From: Lysobacterales bacterium
GTDB lineage: Bacteria; Pseudomonadota; Gammaproteobacteria; Xanthomonadales; Xanthomonadaceae
DNA: 64,000 nt
NCBI GenBank assembly: GCA_016718605.1
Contig: JADKCY010000002.1
Span: 620,001-684,000, forward strand
Direction: 5' to 3'
Shown: positions 17,726 through 27,436 of the stretch, piece after piece
How the letters are laid out: every line of letters begins with the position of its first letter
Position numbering within the stretch: the first letter of the stretch is position 1
Notes under the pieces: model-generated
Seen by the model: only the letters and a program-made list of their open reading frames with translations
Databases searched by the model: none
What the model was told of the DNA's origin: nothing
Made by a program: the position numbers and the translations under genes

Positions 17726-18005
17726 AGGCTTCCACCCGCTCCTTCAGTTTCTGTCCCGGACGAAATGTCACTACGGTCCGAGCAGAGATCGGAATCTCTT
17801 CACCGGTCTTTGGGTTGCGCCCGGGGCGTTCGTTTTTTCGGCGCAAATCGAAGTTGCCAAATCCAGACAACTTGACTTGCTGACCGCGCTCAAGCGACGC
17901 GCTGAGCACGTCAAAAAACGCGTCGACGAACTCTTTCGCTTCACGTTTGTTAAGACCCACATCGTCGAACAGCTTCTCAGCCATTTCAGCTTTGGTCAGT
18001 GCCAT
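17706..18005 (-). CDS. ihfA: Integration host factor subunit alpha
   Basis: 99-residue DNA-bending protein of the HU/IHF family, forming a heterodimer with IhfB. The beta-arm consensus GRNPKTGEEIPISAR is present near residues 62-76, preceded by LSGFGNFDLR. It follows pheT by one base and is in the standard pheST-ihfA order. Confidence 0.97.
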   Translation of the reverse strand: MALTKAEMAEKLFDDVGLNKREAKEFVDAFFDVLSASLERGQQVKLSGFGNFDLRRKNERPGRNPKTGEEIPISARTVVTFRPGQKLKERVEAYAGPGQ

Positions 18006-18006
18006 G

Positions 18007-20388
18007 TCACCCCCTGAGCTTGGCGCCGAATTCGCGAGCCAATGTAGCCAACACTTCGGCCACTGCGTGATCCGCGTCGTGATCCGTAAGGGTGCGTGAA
18101 ACGTCCTGCAGAATCAAGCCCATAGCGAGACTTCTGAAACCTGCTTCGACACCCGGACCTTGATACTGATCGAACACGAAAACCGTGACCAGCCGCGACC
18201 CGAGGCAACGTTGAACAGCCGACGCCAAGGCTGACCATGGATGCTGCGAACCGACAAGCACGGAAATATCCCGACGAACGGCGGGAAAACGTGAAACTGG
18301 AAAAGCCTTGGGAACACTGCGTCGCACCAGTGCTTCGACATCAGCGTCAAAAACGGCGACTTCCTGATCCAAGTCTAGCGCGCGCAACAATCTGGGATGC
18401 AGGAATCCCAAATGTCCAATACATTCGCTGCCACGCCAAATATCAGCGCTGCGCCCGGGGTGCAACCAGGATTCTCTGGTCGCTTCAAAGCGCACCGAAT
18501 GGGCATCGGCGGTTAACGCCAGCAGTGATTCGACATCGCCCTTGAGGTCATAAAAATCAAGCGGACGCTTGCTTTCGCTCCATTGCTCTGCCTCGGCATT
18601 GCCAGTTGCGACGGCAGCCACGCGCAATGTTTCGACCGGCGCATCGGGACCACGGTGAAAAACCCGCCCCAGCTCAAACAAGCGTGGCCGACCTTCTTGA
18701 CGCGCCAGGTTGCGCTTCAAAGTAGCGGCCAATCCCGGCAACAAGCCGGTTCGCATCACGCCGAGTTCCGCGGAAAGCGGGTTGGACAGTGCAATGGCGT
18801 CGCCCTGAAGACCCCAGGTTTCCAGTAATCCTGCGTCGATGAAGGCAAAATTGATCGCTTCGCAATAGCCTCGCGCAGCAAGTTGCTCACGCAGAGCTTT
18901 GTCGGAAACCTTGGACTCCGTCTCCGGCACCAGCACCAAGCGGCCACTGGGCGCCAGTTGAGGGATACGGTCGTAACCGTGGATACGAGCGACTTCTTCG
19001 ATCAGATCCTCTTCAATAGCGATATCGAAGCGTCGCGACGGCGGGGTGACTCGCCAACCCGTCTCGGTTTCCTCCACCTGCATGTCAAGTGATCGCAAGA
19101 CGCGCAATACTTCCGAATCCGCGATCTCGATCCCCAGCAAGCGCGCCAAACGTGCCCGGCGCAACGACACCGCCGTGCGTGTCGGCACATGCTCAGGCAA
19201 GACTGCTTCAACGATTTCACCAGCGCGACCGCCAGCAATATCCACGATCAATTGCGTCGCATAGTCGATTGCCGTACGCGGCAATTCCGGATCAACGCCA
19301 CGCTCGAACCGATGCGATGCGTCGGTATGCATCCCCAAGTTCCGCGCACGCCCGATGATGGCATCCGGCGCAAAATGCGCGCTTTCCAGAAACACCGCCT
19401 GCGTCATGTCGGTGATTCGGCTGTGGAATCCACCCATGACACCCGCCAGTGCCAAGGTACCGGCATCGTCGGCGATCAGCAAATACTGCGTGCCGACACT
19501 CACTTCACGTCCGTCGAGCAAGCTCAAGGTCTCGTGATCGCGGGCGCGGCGGACCACGATATCTCCCTGCACGCGGTCACGATCAAAAGCGTGCATCGGC
19601 TGTCCCAACTCCAACATCACGTAGTTGGTGACATCCACCAAAAGACTGATCGGGCGCAAACCACTGCGCTGCAGTCGCTGGCGCATCCAATCCGGCGTTG
19701 CCGCCTGAGCGTTCAGGCCTTCAATGACGCGACCGCAATAGCGAGGACAATCACGTCCCGCTTCCAGTCGCACCTTGGGCGTGAAGATGTCTGCCGCACC
19801 CGCGCAGCCAGCAATCACCTGCGGCTTGACCTGGGTACCGAAAGCCGCCGCCACGTCGAAGGCGATGCCGCGCACGCTGAAACAGTCGCCGCGATTGGGT
19901 GTGAGCCCGAGTTCGATGATCGCCTCTGGCAAGCCAAGGTGCGCTGCGATTGACTGGCCAACCTGCGCATCACTGGGCAACTCCAGCAATCCAGATGCAT
20001 CCGCATCCAGACCAAGCTCTTTGGCCGAACACAGCATGCCCTGAGACTCGACGCCACGGAGCTTTGCAGGCTTGATCTGCATGCCGCCCGGCAAACTGGC
20101 ACCCATCGTTGCCAAGGGTGCTTTGAGACCCACCCGTGCATTGGGCGCACCGCACACGATTTGTAGCGTTTGCGCGTTACCAATGGCAACTTCACAGATC
20201 TGCAGTCGATCTGCCTCGGGGTGCCGCTCACAGCGCAAAATCTCCGCCACAAGCACGCCATCAAGGCCTTGCCCAAGATAGTCGACGCCCTCGACCTCCA
20301 GACCAATCATGGTCAGACGGTGCTCCAACGCTGCCGTGGTGACAGGCACATCAACGTGCGCACGCAGCCAGGATTCAGGAAATTTCAT
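18007..20388 (-). CDS. pheT: Phenylalanine--tRNA ligase beta subunit
   Basis: 793-residue beta subunit of the alpha2-beta2 class II synthetase. The order fits the family: an N-terminal tRNA-binding (EMAP-like) domain with GLEVEGVDYLGQGLDGVLV, the B3/B4 editing domain, the B5 domain (PSRRFDIAIEEDLIEEVARI), the inactive catalytic-like core and a C-terminal FDX-ACB anticodon-binding domain (FPAVRRDISVLV). It starts 9 bases after pheS ends. Confidence 0.98.
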   Translation of the reverse strand: MKFPESWLRAHVDVPVTTAALEHRLTMIGLEVEGVDYLGQGLDGVLVAEILRCERHPEADRLQICEVAIGNAQTLQIVCGAPNARVGLKAPLATMGASLPGGMQIKPAKLRGVESQGMLCSAKELGLDADASGLLELPSDAQVGQSIAAHLGLPEAIIELGLTPNRGDCFSVRGIAFDVAAAFGTQVKPQVIAGCAGAADIFTPKVRLEAGRDCPRYCGRVIEGLNAQAATPDWMRQRLQRSGLRPISLLVDVTNYVMLELGQPMHAFDRDRVQGDIVVRRARDHETLSLLDGREVSVGTQYLLIADDAGTLALAGVMGGFHSRITDMTQAVFLESAHFAPDAIIGRARNLGMHTDASHRFERGVDPELPRTAIDYATQLIVDIAGGRAGEIVEAVLPEHVPTRTAVSLRRARLARLLGIEIADSEVLRVLRSLDMQVEETETGWRVTPPSRRFDIAIEEDLIEEVARIHGYDRIPQLAPSGRLVLVPETESKVSDKALREQLAARGYCEAINFAFIDAGLLETWGLQGDAIALSNPLSAELGVMRTGLLPGLAATLKRNLARQEGRPRLFELGRVFHRGPDAPVETLRVAAVATGNAEAEQWSESKRPLDFYDLKGDVESLLALTADAHSVRFEATRESWLHPGRSADIWRGSECIGHLGFLHPRLLRALDLDQEVAVFDADVEALVRRSVPKAFPVSRFPAVRRDISVLVGSQHPWSALASAVQRCLGSRLVTVFVFDQYQGPGVEAGFRSLAMGLILQDVSRTLTDHDADHAVAEVLATLAREFGAKLRG

Positions 20389-20397
20389 CGCACAACC

Positions 20398-21393
20398 TCA
20401 GGCGAACTGGCGCAAGAAGCGCAAGTCGTTTTCAAAGAAAGCGCGCAGGTCAGTCACCCCATAGCGCAGCATGGCCAGACGTTCGACGCCCATACCAAAC
20501 GCGAATCCGGTATAGCGCTCGGGATCAATACCGCAAGCCGACAGCACATTCGGATGCACCATTCCGCAACCCAGCACCTCCAGCCAGCGCGAGTTGCCAT
20601 CTTCAAGATCCCAGCGGATTACCACGTCTGCGCCAGGTTCGACGAAAGGGAAGTAGGTTGGCTTGAACAGCATGTCGAAATCGCGCTCAAAGAATGCGCG
20701 CAGGAACTCGGACAAGGTGCCTTTGAGATCCGCAAAGCTGGAGGTTTCATCCACCAGCAAGCCTTCGACCTGATGGAACATCGGGCTGTGGGTCTGATCG
20801 GAGTCACTGCGGTAGACCTTGCCCGGCGCGATGATGCGCAAAGGCGGCTGGCGGCCCTGCATGGCGCGGATCTGCACCGGCGACGTATGCGTTCGCAACA
20901 AGCGACCGTCACCAAAATAGAACGTGTCATGCATCGCACGCGCCGGATGATGCGGCGGGAAATTCAAAGCCTCGAAGTTATGCCAGTCATCCTCGATCTC
21001 AGGACCGTCAGCAACTTGATATCCCAGGCGGGCGAAGATGGTCGTAATGCGCTCCAATGCCCGTGTCAAAGGATGCACCGAGCCGCGCTCGGCACTTCGC
21101 CCCGGCAAACTGACATCAATGCGTTCAGAGCGTAGGCGGGCATCCAGTGCCACGTTCTCGAGGGCTTCCTTGCGCGCGGCAATCAAGTCGGTCAACGCTT
21201 GTTTCACGCGATTGACCTGTTCGCCTTGCGACTTGCGTTCCTCAGGCGCCAACTTGCCCAACGCTTTCAATTGGTCGGTAATGATCCCGGATTTACCCAG
21301 CAGGCGGATACGAATTGCATCCAGTACCTCCAGACTACTTGTATCGTGGATCTCGGCGGTGGCGGCCTGCGCCAACGTGTCCAGTTCGCTCAT
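20398..21393 (-). CDS. pheS: Phenylalanine--tRNA ligase alpha subunit
   Basis: 331-residue catalytic subunit. N-terminal coiled-coil (1-~90) followed by the class II core: motif 1/2 region with HPARAMHDTFYF and THTSPVQIRAM, and motif 3 GIDPERYTGFAFGMGVERLAML near the C-terminus. Between rplT and this gene lies a perfect 13-bp inverted repeat that may act as an attenuator or internal terminator. Confidence 0.98.
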   Translation of the reverse strand: MSELDTLAQAATAEIHDTSSLEVLDAIRIRLLGKSGIITDQLKALGKLAPEERKSQGEQVNRVKQALTDLIAARKEALENVALDARLRSERIDVSLPGRSAERGSVHPLTRALERITTIFARLGYQVADGPEIEDDWHNFEALNFPPHHPARAMHDTFYFGDGRLLRTHTSPVQIRAMQGRQPPLRIIAPGKVYRSDSDQTHSPMFHQVEGLLVDETSSFADLKGTLSEFLRAFFERDFDMLFKPTYFPFVEPGADVVIRWDLEDGNSRWLEVLGCGMVHPNVLSACGIDPERYTGFAFGMGVERLAMLRYGVTDLRAFFENDLRFLRQFA

Positions 21394-21475
21394 GGCGGTT
21401 AGCCACCTTTGAATGACGACAAGCCTGCAGGCCTGTCAAGGATGCGTTACAGCACGCATCGCTGGATTCCAAAAT

Positions 21476-21509
21476 GCATGTGGGGAAGAGCGCGCCCTTC
21501 CCCACATGC
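21476..21509 (-). terminator. Hairpin between rplT and pheS
   Basis: Perfect 13-bp inverted repeat (GCATGTGGGGAAG / CTTCCCCACATGC) around an 8-base loop, followed on the minus strand by ATTTTGG. It sits where E. coli has the pheM attenuator. No Phe-rich leader peptide is visible, so it may simply partly terminate after rplT. Confidence 0.6.
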
Positions 21510-21557
21510 AAACCTATATCGTCAAATCAACTGACGATTGACCCGTCGCATTGCGAA

Positions 21558-21917
21558 TCAGGCTGCCAAAGCAACCTTCGCTTTCTCGGCCAGCGCACCG
21601 AAAGCAGCAATGTCGTGCACGGCGATATCGGCCAGAACCTTGCGGTCCAAGCTGATATTGGCCTTGCTCAAGCCGTTGATCATGCGGCTGTAGGACAGAC
21701 CGAACTGACGCGCAGCGGCGTTGATGCGGACGATCCACAGCGCGCGGAACTGACGCTTGCGCTGCTTGCGACCAATGTAGGCGTACTGGCCGGCCTTGGT
21801 AACAGCCTGCTTGGCAACGCGAAAGACCTTGCGGCGTGCGTTGTAGTAGCCCTTGGCGCGGGCAATGATCGACTTGTGACGACGACGTGCGGTTACACCA
21901 CGTTTGACTCGTGCCAT
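21558..21917 (-). CDS. rplT: 50S ribosomal protein L20
   Basis: 119-residue basic protein with the L20 N-terminus ARVKRGVTARRRHKSIIARA and the conserved block NAAARQFGLSYSRMINGL. In E. coli it also represses its own operon by binding the infC-rpmI mRNA region. It lies 14 bases after rpmI. Confidence 0.98.
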   Translation of the reverse strand: MARVKRGVTARRRHKSIIARAKGYYNARRKVFRVAKQAVTKAGQYAYIGRKQRKRQFRALWIVRINAAARQFGLSYSRMINGLSKANISLDRKVLADIAVHDIAAFGALAEKAKVALAA

Positions 21918-21931
21918 GACTGCGCTCCTCC

Positions 21932-22129
21932 TTACAGATAAGGCAGCATGCGTTGGACGCGACCAGCGTCTTCAGCACGTACGTGGTTAGTGCCGCGAAG
22001 GACGCGCTTCCGCTTAGTCGACTTCTTGGTCAGGATGTGGCTCTTGAACGCGTGGCCGCACTTGAACTTGCCGGAAGCGGTCTTCCGGAAGCGCTTTGCT
22101 GCGGCCCGATTGGTTTTCATCTTGGGCAT
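21932..22129 (-). CDS. rpmI: 50S ribosomal protein L35
   Basis: 65 residues, starting MPKMKTNRAAAKRFRKT, the classical L35 N-terminus. Sits between infC and rplT. The 260 bases separating it from infC are longer than usual; an L20-binding leader could lie there, but no specific structure was resolved by eye. Confidence 0.97.
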   Translation of the reverse strand: MPKMKTNRAAAKRFRKTASGKFKCGHAFKSHILTKKSTKRKRVLRGTNHVRAEDAGRVQRMLPYL

Positions 22130-22389
22130 GGGATGGACTCACATAGGGTTTATGTCACTGGAATGCGCGGTGGCGAACCACACTTGAGGAGCACATTCCC
22201 GCTTGTTGGCGATCCCGGCATCGCTACCGTCATCGCAAAAAACGCAACGAATCTGCCGCTGCGTGGCACCTGCCAAATCATCCGCAGGTTGCCAAAACCA
22301 CGGCCCTCAACACAGCAGGACCGCAAAGGTCCGACGGGCTAAAACAGCACCAAACCCGCCAGACTTGTCTCTCGAAACAGAACCTGCCG

Positions 22390-22908
22390 CTATTTCTTCT
22401 TCGGCGCGATCATCATGACCATCTGCCGCCCTTCAAGTCGGGCGCGTTGTTCGATGACGACCTCATCACCCAAGTCCACTTCAAGCTTCTGCGCCATCGC
22501 CAATCCCAGCTCCTGATGCGCCATTTCGCGGCCCTTGAAGCGAATATTGACCTTGACCTTGTCGCCTTCCTCAAGGAACCGCTTGAGATTGCGCAGCTTG
22601 ATCGCGTAATCGCCCACATCGGTGGTGGGGCGAAACTTGAGCTCCTTGATTTCGACCTGCTTCTGCTTTTTCTTAGCAGCGTTGGCCTTCTTCTGTTGCT
22701 CGAAGCGGAACTTGCCGAAATCCATAATGCGGCAGACCGGCGGATCGACATTGGGCTGAATCTCAACGAGATCCAGTTCCAAGTCCATCGCCATCTTCAA
22801 GGCTTCATCGCGCGTCAGCACGCCAACATTCTCACCTTCGGCGCCGATCACGCGCACACGCGGCACGCGGATTTCGTGGTTCTTGCGGTTCTGCTTTTCA
22901 GTATTGAT
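22390..22908 (-). CDS. infC: Translation initiation factor IF-3, AUC start
   Basis: 172-residue IF-3 that keeps 30S subunits free and checks initiator pairing. The N-terminal block NRKNHEIRVPRVRVIGAEGENVGVL and the C-terminal IKELKFRPTTDVGDYAIK are typical. There is no ATG, GTG or TTG at the family's N-terminus. An in-frame TAG at 22926-22924 closes the frame upstream, and a good Shine-Dalgarno (GGAGA, 22920-22916) sits seven bases before ATC at 22908. The GTG at 22866 would cut off conserved residues and has no such site. Non-AUG (AUU/AUC) starts of infC are known to let IF-3 repress itself. Follows thrS by 38 bases. Confidence 0.95.
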   Translation of the reverse strand: MNTEKQNRKNHEIRVPRVRVIGAEGENVGVLTRDEALKMAMDLELDLVEIQPNVDPPVCRIMDFGKFRFEQQKKANAAKKKQKQVEIKELKFRPTTDVGDYAIKLRNLKRFLEEGDKVKVNIRFKGREMAHQELGLAMAQKLEVDLGDEVVIEQRARLEGRQMVMMIAPKKK

Positions 22909-22946
22909 TCGCGTCTCTCCGTTCTATGTCACTGATCCGACAGGCG

Positions 22947-24854
22947 TCAAGCCAGCGGGCCATGCTCTGCATGCAGACGCTCGACAAGTTCGGTGAGCGG
23001 CAAACTGCCGAGATCCTCACCCGAACGGGAACGCACTGCGACCAACCCGTTTTCTTTCTCGCGGTCACCCACGACAAACAGGTAAGGGATTTTTTGCAGG
23101 GTATGCTCGCGAATCTTATAACCAATTTTTTCGTTTCTCAAGTCGGACTCCACGCGGAAGCCTTGTTGGACAAGGGTTTGCGTGACCATTTGGGCATACT
23201 CGGCCTGCGCATCGGTGATATTCATCACCACAGCCTGTACCGGCGCCAGCCAAACAGGGAACAGCCCGGCGTGATGTTCAATCAAGATACCGAGGAAACG
23301 CTCCATCGATCCAACAATGGCCCGATGCAGCATCACTGGATGGCGGCGCGCACTGGTCTCATCCACATACTCGGCACCCAAACGGCCGGGCATCATGAAA
23401 TCGACCTGCATGGTGCCGACCTGCCAGCCACGACCAATTGAATCACGCATGTGATATTCGATTTTCGGTCCGTAGAAGGCGCCCTCACCGGGCAGTTCCT
23501 CCCACGCCACCCCGCAATGTGACAGTGCGGCACGCAAAGCGTTTTCTGCCTTGTCCCACGTCGCGTCATCGCCAAGGCGCGATTCCGGACGCAACGCAAT
23601 CTTCAGCGAAATATCTGCGAAACCGAAGTCGCTGTAGACCTTCATGGCCTGCTGGTGGAACGCCGTCACTTCTGGCTCGATTTGGTTTTCGGTGCAAAAA
23701 ATGTGGCCATCGTCCTGCGTAAACGCCCGCACTCGCATGATGCCGTGCAAAGCGCCGGATGGCTCATTGCGATGACAGCCGCCGAACTCGCCATAGCGGA
23801 TTGGCAGGTCGCGATAACTGTGCAGGCCGGAGTTGAAGATCTGCACGTGGCCTGGGCAATTCATCGGTTTGACGGCGTAGGTCCGTTTCTCGGACTCGGT
23901 GAAAAACATGTTTTCCTTGTAGTTGTCCCAATGGCCAGACTTTTTCCACAAGGACACATCCAGAATCTGCGGGCAGCGCACTTCCTGATAGCCGGACTTC
24001 TTGTAAACGCCGCGCATGTATTGCTCAACGGTCTGCCACAAGCTCCAGCCGCGCGGATGCCAGAACACCATGCCAGGCGCTTCTTCCTGTTGATGGAACA
24101 GATCCAACGCCTTGCCAATCTTGCGGTGATCGCGCTTTTCCGCTTCTTCCAACTGCGTCAGATAGGCCTTGAGGTCTTTGTCGCTAAGCCAGGCAGTGCC
24201 ATAGATGCGCGACAACATCGCGTTGTTGGAGTCACCACGCCAATACGCACCGGCGACCTTCATCAGCTTGAAGGCGCGCAGTTTTTCGGTGTTTGGCACA
24301 TGCGGACCGCGACACAGATCGGTGAACTCACCCTGCGCATACAACGACAGATCTTCCGTTGCAGGAATCGACGCGATGATCTCCGCCTTGTAGTGCTCAC
24401 CCAGGCTTTGGAAGAAAGCCACAGCCTCATCGCGCGACTTCACCGCGCGCGTCAGCGGCAGTTTTTCGCTGACGATCTTCTGCATTTCGGCTTCAATCCT
24501 TGGCAGATCGTCCGGCGTGAATGGCCGCTCGTAGGCAAAGTCGTAATAGAAACCGTTGTCGACGACCGGACCGATGGTGACTTGCGCACCAGGAAACAGT
24601 CGCTGCACCGCTTGGGCAAGCAGATGCGCGGTGGAATGCCGCAGTACCTCCAAGGCATCCGGGTGTTTTTCGGTAACGATTTCGAGGGCGGCGTCTTGTT
24701 GAATGCAATAGCTTAGATCGACTAATTGTCCATCGACCTTGCCCGCCAGTGCAGCCTTGGCCAAGCCTGCGCCAATACTGGCGGCAACATCGGCAACAGA
24801 CAACGCGGCGTCATAGCCACGGACGCTGCCATCGGGGAGCGTGATTTGAGGCAT
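22947..24854 (-). CDS. thrS: Threonine--tRNA ligase
   Basis: 635-residue class II synthetase. Domains in order: TGS (1-~60), N2 editing domain with HSTAHLLAQAVQRLFP and later zinc-type residues, the catalytic core with the Cys of KPMNCPGHVQIF as a zinc ligand, motif 2 (RNEPSGALHGIMRVRAFTQD), motif 3 (PVMLHRAIVGSMERF), and an anticodon-binding domain ending GDREKENGLVAVRSR. First gene of the thrS-infC-rpmI-rplT-pheST-ihfA-merR operon. Confidence 0.98.
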   Translation of the reverse strand: MPQITLPDGSVRGYDAALSVADVAASIGAGLAKAALAGKVDGQLVDLSYCIQQDAALEIVTEKHPDALEVLRHSTAHLLAQAVQRLFPGAQVTIGPVVDNGFYYDFAYERPFTPDDLPRIEAEMQKIVSEKLPLTRAVKSRDEAVAFFQSLGEHYKAEIIASIPATEDLSLYAQGEFTDLCRGPHVPNTEKLRAFKLMKVAGAYWRGDSNNAMLSRIYGTAWLSDKDLKAYLTQLEEAEKRDHRKIGKALDLFHQQEEAPGMVFWHPRGWSLWQTVEQYMRGVYKKSGYQEVRCPQILDVSLWKKSGHWDNYKENMFFTESEKRTYAVKPMNCPGHVQIFNSGLHSYRDLPIRYGEFGGCHRNEPSGALHGIMRVRAFTQDDGHIFCTENQIEPEVTAFHQQAMKVYSDFGFADISLKIALRPESRLGDDATWDKAENALRAALSHCGVAWEELPGEGAFYGPKIEYHMRDSIGRGWQVGTMQVDFMMPGRLGAEYVDETSARRHPVMLHRAIVGSMERFLGILIEHHAGLFPVWLAPVQAVVMNITDAQAEYAQMVTQTLVQQGFRVESDLRNEKIGYKIREHTLQKIPYLFVVGDREKENGLVAVRSRSGEDLGSLPLTELVERLHAEHGPLA

Positions 24855-25099
24855 GGGATATTCTCATCTTGAATGGGGGCGGGTCGTTGCTGGATCTGCA
24901 CTTCCGATCCGCGACGACGACGCAGGGCTGGCGCCCGCGTCAGATGTGCAATGCAAAGATATCAGCGGCGTGTAGTTGCCATGTCGCACACTCGGCCTGT
25001 CGCGTGACAGCGACGACCACCTCTCTGAATGAATGCTGCAAAACTTAGGCGCGCCGTCGACACCTGTCAACCGCGCGCCACGGATCGCGCCAAAACATC

Positions 25100-26254
25100 T
25101 CAACGCCGCGAGTCGGACAACTCCACGCCATCCAATCCTTGCGACAAGGTATGCACATCACCGCCTTGCGCCAGTTTGATCTTGAGGCGCACTTCGTTGG
25201 TGGAGTCGGCATGCCGGAGCGCGTCTTCGTAGGAAATTTCGCCCGCCTGATACAACTCGAACAGGGCTTGATCGAAGGTCTTCATGCCGAGGTTGGTGGA
25301 TTCCTTCATGACTTCCTTCAGCTTGTGAATTTCGCCATCGCGCAGGTAGTCCTGCACCAGCGGCGTTCCCAGCAGCACTTCCAGCGCAACACGGCGGCCC
25401 TTGCCATCGGGTGTCGGAATCAACTGCTGAGCAACCACACCCTTCAAGTTGAGCGACAGATCCATCAACAACTGGTTGCGTCGATCTTCAGGGAAGAAGT
25501 TGATGATGCGATCCATCGCCTGATTGGCGTTGTTGGCGTGCAGCGTGCACAGCACCAAGTGACCGGTTTCTGCAAACGCGATGGCGTGATCCATCCCTTC
25601 GCGGGTTCGCACCTCGCCAATCATGATCACGTCGGGCGCCTGGCGCAGGGTGTTCTTCAATGCGTTTTCCCAACTGTCCGTATCGATGCCGACTTCCCGT
25701 TGGGTGATGATGCAGCCCTCATGCTTGTGGACATACTCGATGGGGTCTTCGATGGTGATGATGTGACCTGACGAGTTCTGATTGCGATAGCCGATCATCG
25801 CGGCCAGCGTGGTGGACTTGCCGGTACCGGTGGCGCCAACCAGAATCACGATGCCACGTTTGGTCATCGCCAAAGTCTTGCAAACCGGCGGCAGATTGAG
25901 TTCCTCGATGGTCGGGATTTTGGTCTCGATGCGACGCAAGACCATACCGACCTGATTGCGCTGATAGAAGCAACTCACGCGGAAACGTCCCACGCCCGAT
26001 ACACCAATGGCGAAATTGCACTCGTGGGTTTTTTCAAATTCCTCGCGCTGACCTGGCGTCATCACATTGAGCACCAGATCGCGGCTCTGCTGTGGTGTCA
26101 GTGCGGTCTGCGTAATCGGCTGCAAACGTCCATGCAGCTTCATCGATGGCGGCATGCCTGAGGTGATGAACAAGTCCGAGGCCTTCTTGTGCGCCATCAA
26201 CTTGAGATAACTGGTGAAATCGATGCTGCTATTGGCTGCGGCGGGAGCATTCAT
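25100..26254 (-). CDS. pilU: Type IV pilus retraction ATPase PilU
   Basis: 384-residue secretion ATPase of the PilT/PilU group, powering pilus retraction with PilT at the inner membrane. Walker A is GATGTGKSTT near residues 138-147, the Asp box is TIEDPIEYVH, and Walker B/His box regions are MIGEVRTREGM and TLHANNANQA. The N-terminal MAHKKASDLFITSGMPP and the long C-terminus ending in SDSRR identify PilU rather than PilT. It is immediately downstream of pilT. Confidence 0.96.
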   Translation of the reverse strand: MNAPAAANSSIDFTSYLKLMAHKKASDLFITSGMPPSMKLHGRLQPITQTALTPQQSRDLVLNVMTPGQREEFEKTHECNFAIGVSGVGRFRVSCFYQRNQVGMVLRRIETKIPTIEELNLPPVCKTLAMTKRGIVILVGATGTGKSTTLAAMIGYRNQNSSGHIITIEDPIEYVHKHEGCIITQREVGIDTDSWENALKNTLRQAPDVIMIGEVRTREGMDHAIAFAETGHLVLCTLHANNANQAMDRIINFFPEDRRNQLLMDLSLNLKGVVAQQLIPTPDGKGRRVALEVLLGTPLVQDYLRDGEIHKLKEVMKESTNLGMKTFDQALFELYQAGEISYEDALRHADSTNEVRLKIKLAQGGDVHTLSQGLDGVELSDSRR

Positions 26255-26315
26255 GGGGAGTCCAACCTGAGTCCGAAAAGTTCAATCACGTTGCCGCATT
26301 GCGACGCTTCGACCA

Positions 26316-27353
26316 TCACTCGAACAAGCGCTTGTCCTTGGCGTATTCGCGGGCATTGATACGGGTAATCAGGCCACGCTTGACCAAATCCTGCAAGCAT
26401 TGATCAAGGGTCTGCATGCCGTAGGTTTGCCCGGTCTGAATGGCGGAGTACATCTGCGCCACCTTGTCTTCACGAATCAGGTTACGGATCGCCGGAATGG
26501 CCACCATGATTTCGTGCGCGGCCACGCGACCACCGCCGACCTTTTTCAGCAGCGACTGCGAGATCACCGCGCGCAGCGATTCCGACAGCATCGAGCGCAC
26601 CATGGGTTTTTCACCCGCCGGGAAAACGTCGATGATGCGGTCGATGGTCTTAGCGGCCGAACTGGTATGCAAGGTGCCAAACACCAAGTGGCCGGTTTCT
26701 GCCGCCGTGAGTGCCAGACGGATGGTTTCCAGGTCGCGCAACTCGCCCACCAGAATGTAATCGGGGTCTTCACGCAGCGCCGAGCGCAGCGCCTCGGTGA
26801 AACCATGCGTATCGCGATGGACTTCGCGCTGGTTGATCAGGCACTTGTTGGAGGTATGCACGAACTCGATCGGGTCTTCGACCGTGAGGATGTGCCCGTA
26901 CTCGTTCTTGTTGACGTGATCGACCATCGCCGCCAGCGTGGTCGATTTACCCGAACCGGTAGGGCCAGTCACCAGAATCAAGCCCTGCGGCTGCTCGATC
27001 AACTCACGGAAAATCTTTGGCGCATGCAGGTCTTCCAGCGTCAGCACTTCGGAAGGAATGGTACGGAACACCGCACCTGCGCCACGGTTCTGGTTGAAGG
27101 CATTAACGCGGAAGCGCGCCAGACCCGGAATTTCGAACGAGAAATCGCATTCGTAGAACTCTTCATAGTCGCGGCGCTGTTTGTCCGACATGATGTCGTA
27201 AATCAGCGCATGCACCTGCTTGTGATCGAGCGCGGGAATATTGATTCGACGTACGTCACCGTCGACGCGGATCATCGGCGGCAAGCCAGCCGAGAGATGC
27301 AAGTCAGAGGCTTTGTTCTTGACCGAAAAAGCCAACAGTTCTGCGATATCCAT
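26316..27353 (-). CDS. pilT: Type IV pilus retraction ATPase PilT
   Basis: 345 residues. Walker A GPTGSGKSTTL near residues 130-140, Asp box TVEDPIEFVH, Walker B LVGELRDLETI, His box TLHTSSAAKTID, and the C-terminal retraction motif region AIRNLIREDKVAQMYSAIQTG, in which AIRNLIRE is the AIRNLIRE signature of PilT. It hydrolyses ATP to depolymerise the pilus for twitching motility. Divergent from the pyridoxal-phosphate homeostasis gene, the usual arrangement in many proteobacteria. Confidence 0.97.
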   Translation of the reverse strand: MDIAELLAFSVKNKASDLHLSAGLPPMIRVDGDVRRINIPALDHKQVHALIYDIMSDKQRRDYEEFYECDFSFEIPGLARFRVNAFNQNRGAGAVFRTIPSEVLTLEDLHAPKIFRELIEQPQGLILVTGPTGSGKSTTLAAMVDHVNKNEYGHILTVEDPIEFVHTSNKCLINQREVHRDTHGFTEALRSALREDPDYILVGELRDLETIRLALTAAETGHLVFGTLHTSSAAKTIDRIIDVFPAGEKPMVRSMLSESLRAVISQSLLKKVGGGRVAAHEIMVAIPAIRNLIREDKVAQMYSAIQTGQTYGMQTLDQCLQDLVKRGLITRINAREYAKDKRLFE

Positions 27354-27436
27354 TGACGCATTCTCCTGTCTGTATGACTAGACTTGCGCGATTCGCGCAC
27401 CAATTCACCTTACCGCAACGAGTATATCCGCGTCCC

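Noticed and set aside
22130..22389. Possible small gene or riboswitch between infC and rpmI
   Set aside because: Only short frames without ribosome binding sites; no structure could be resolved by eye beyond the known L20-control expectation.
24855..25099. Operator or tRNA-like leader for thrS
   Set aside because: E. coli has one, but no cloverleaf-like arm or anticodon mimic was visible here.
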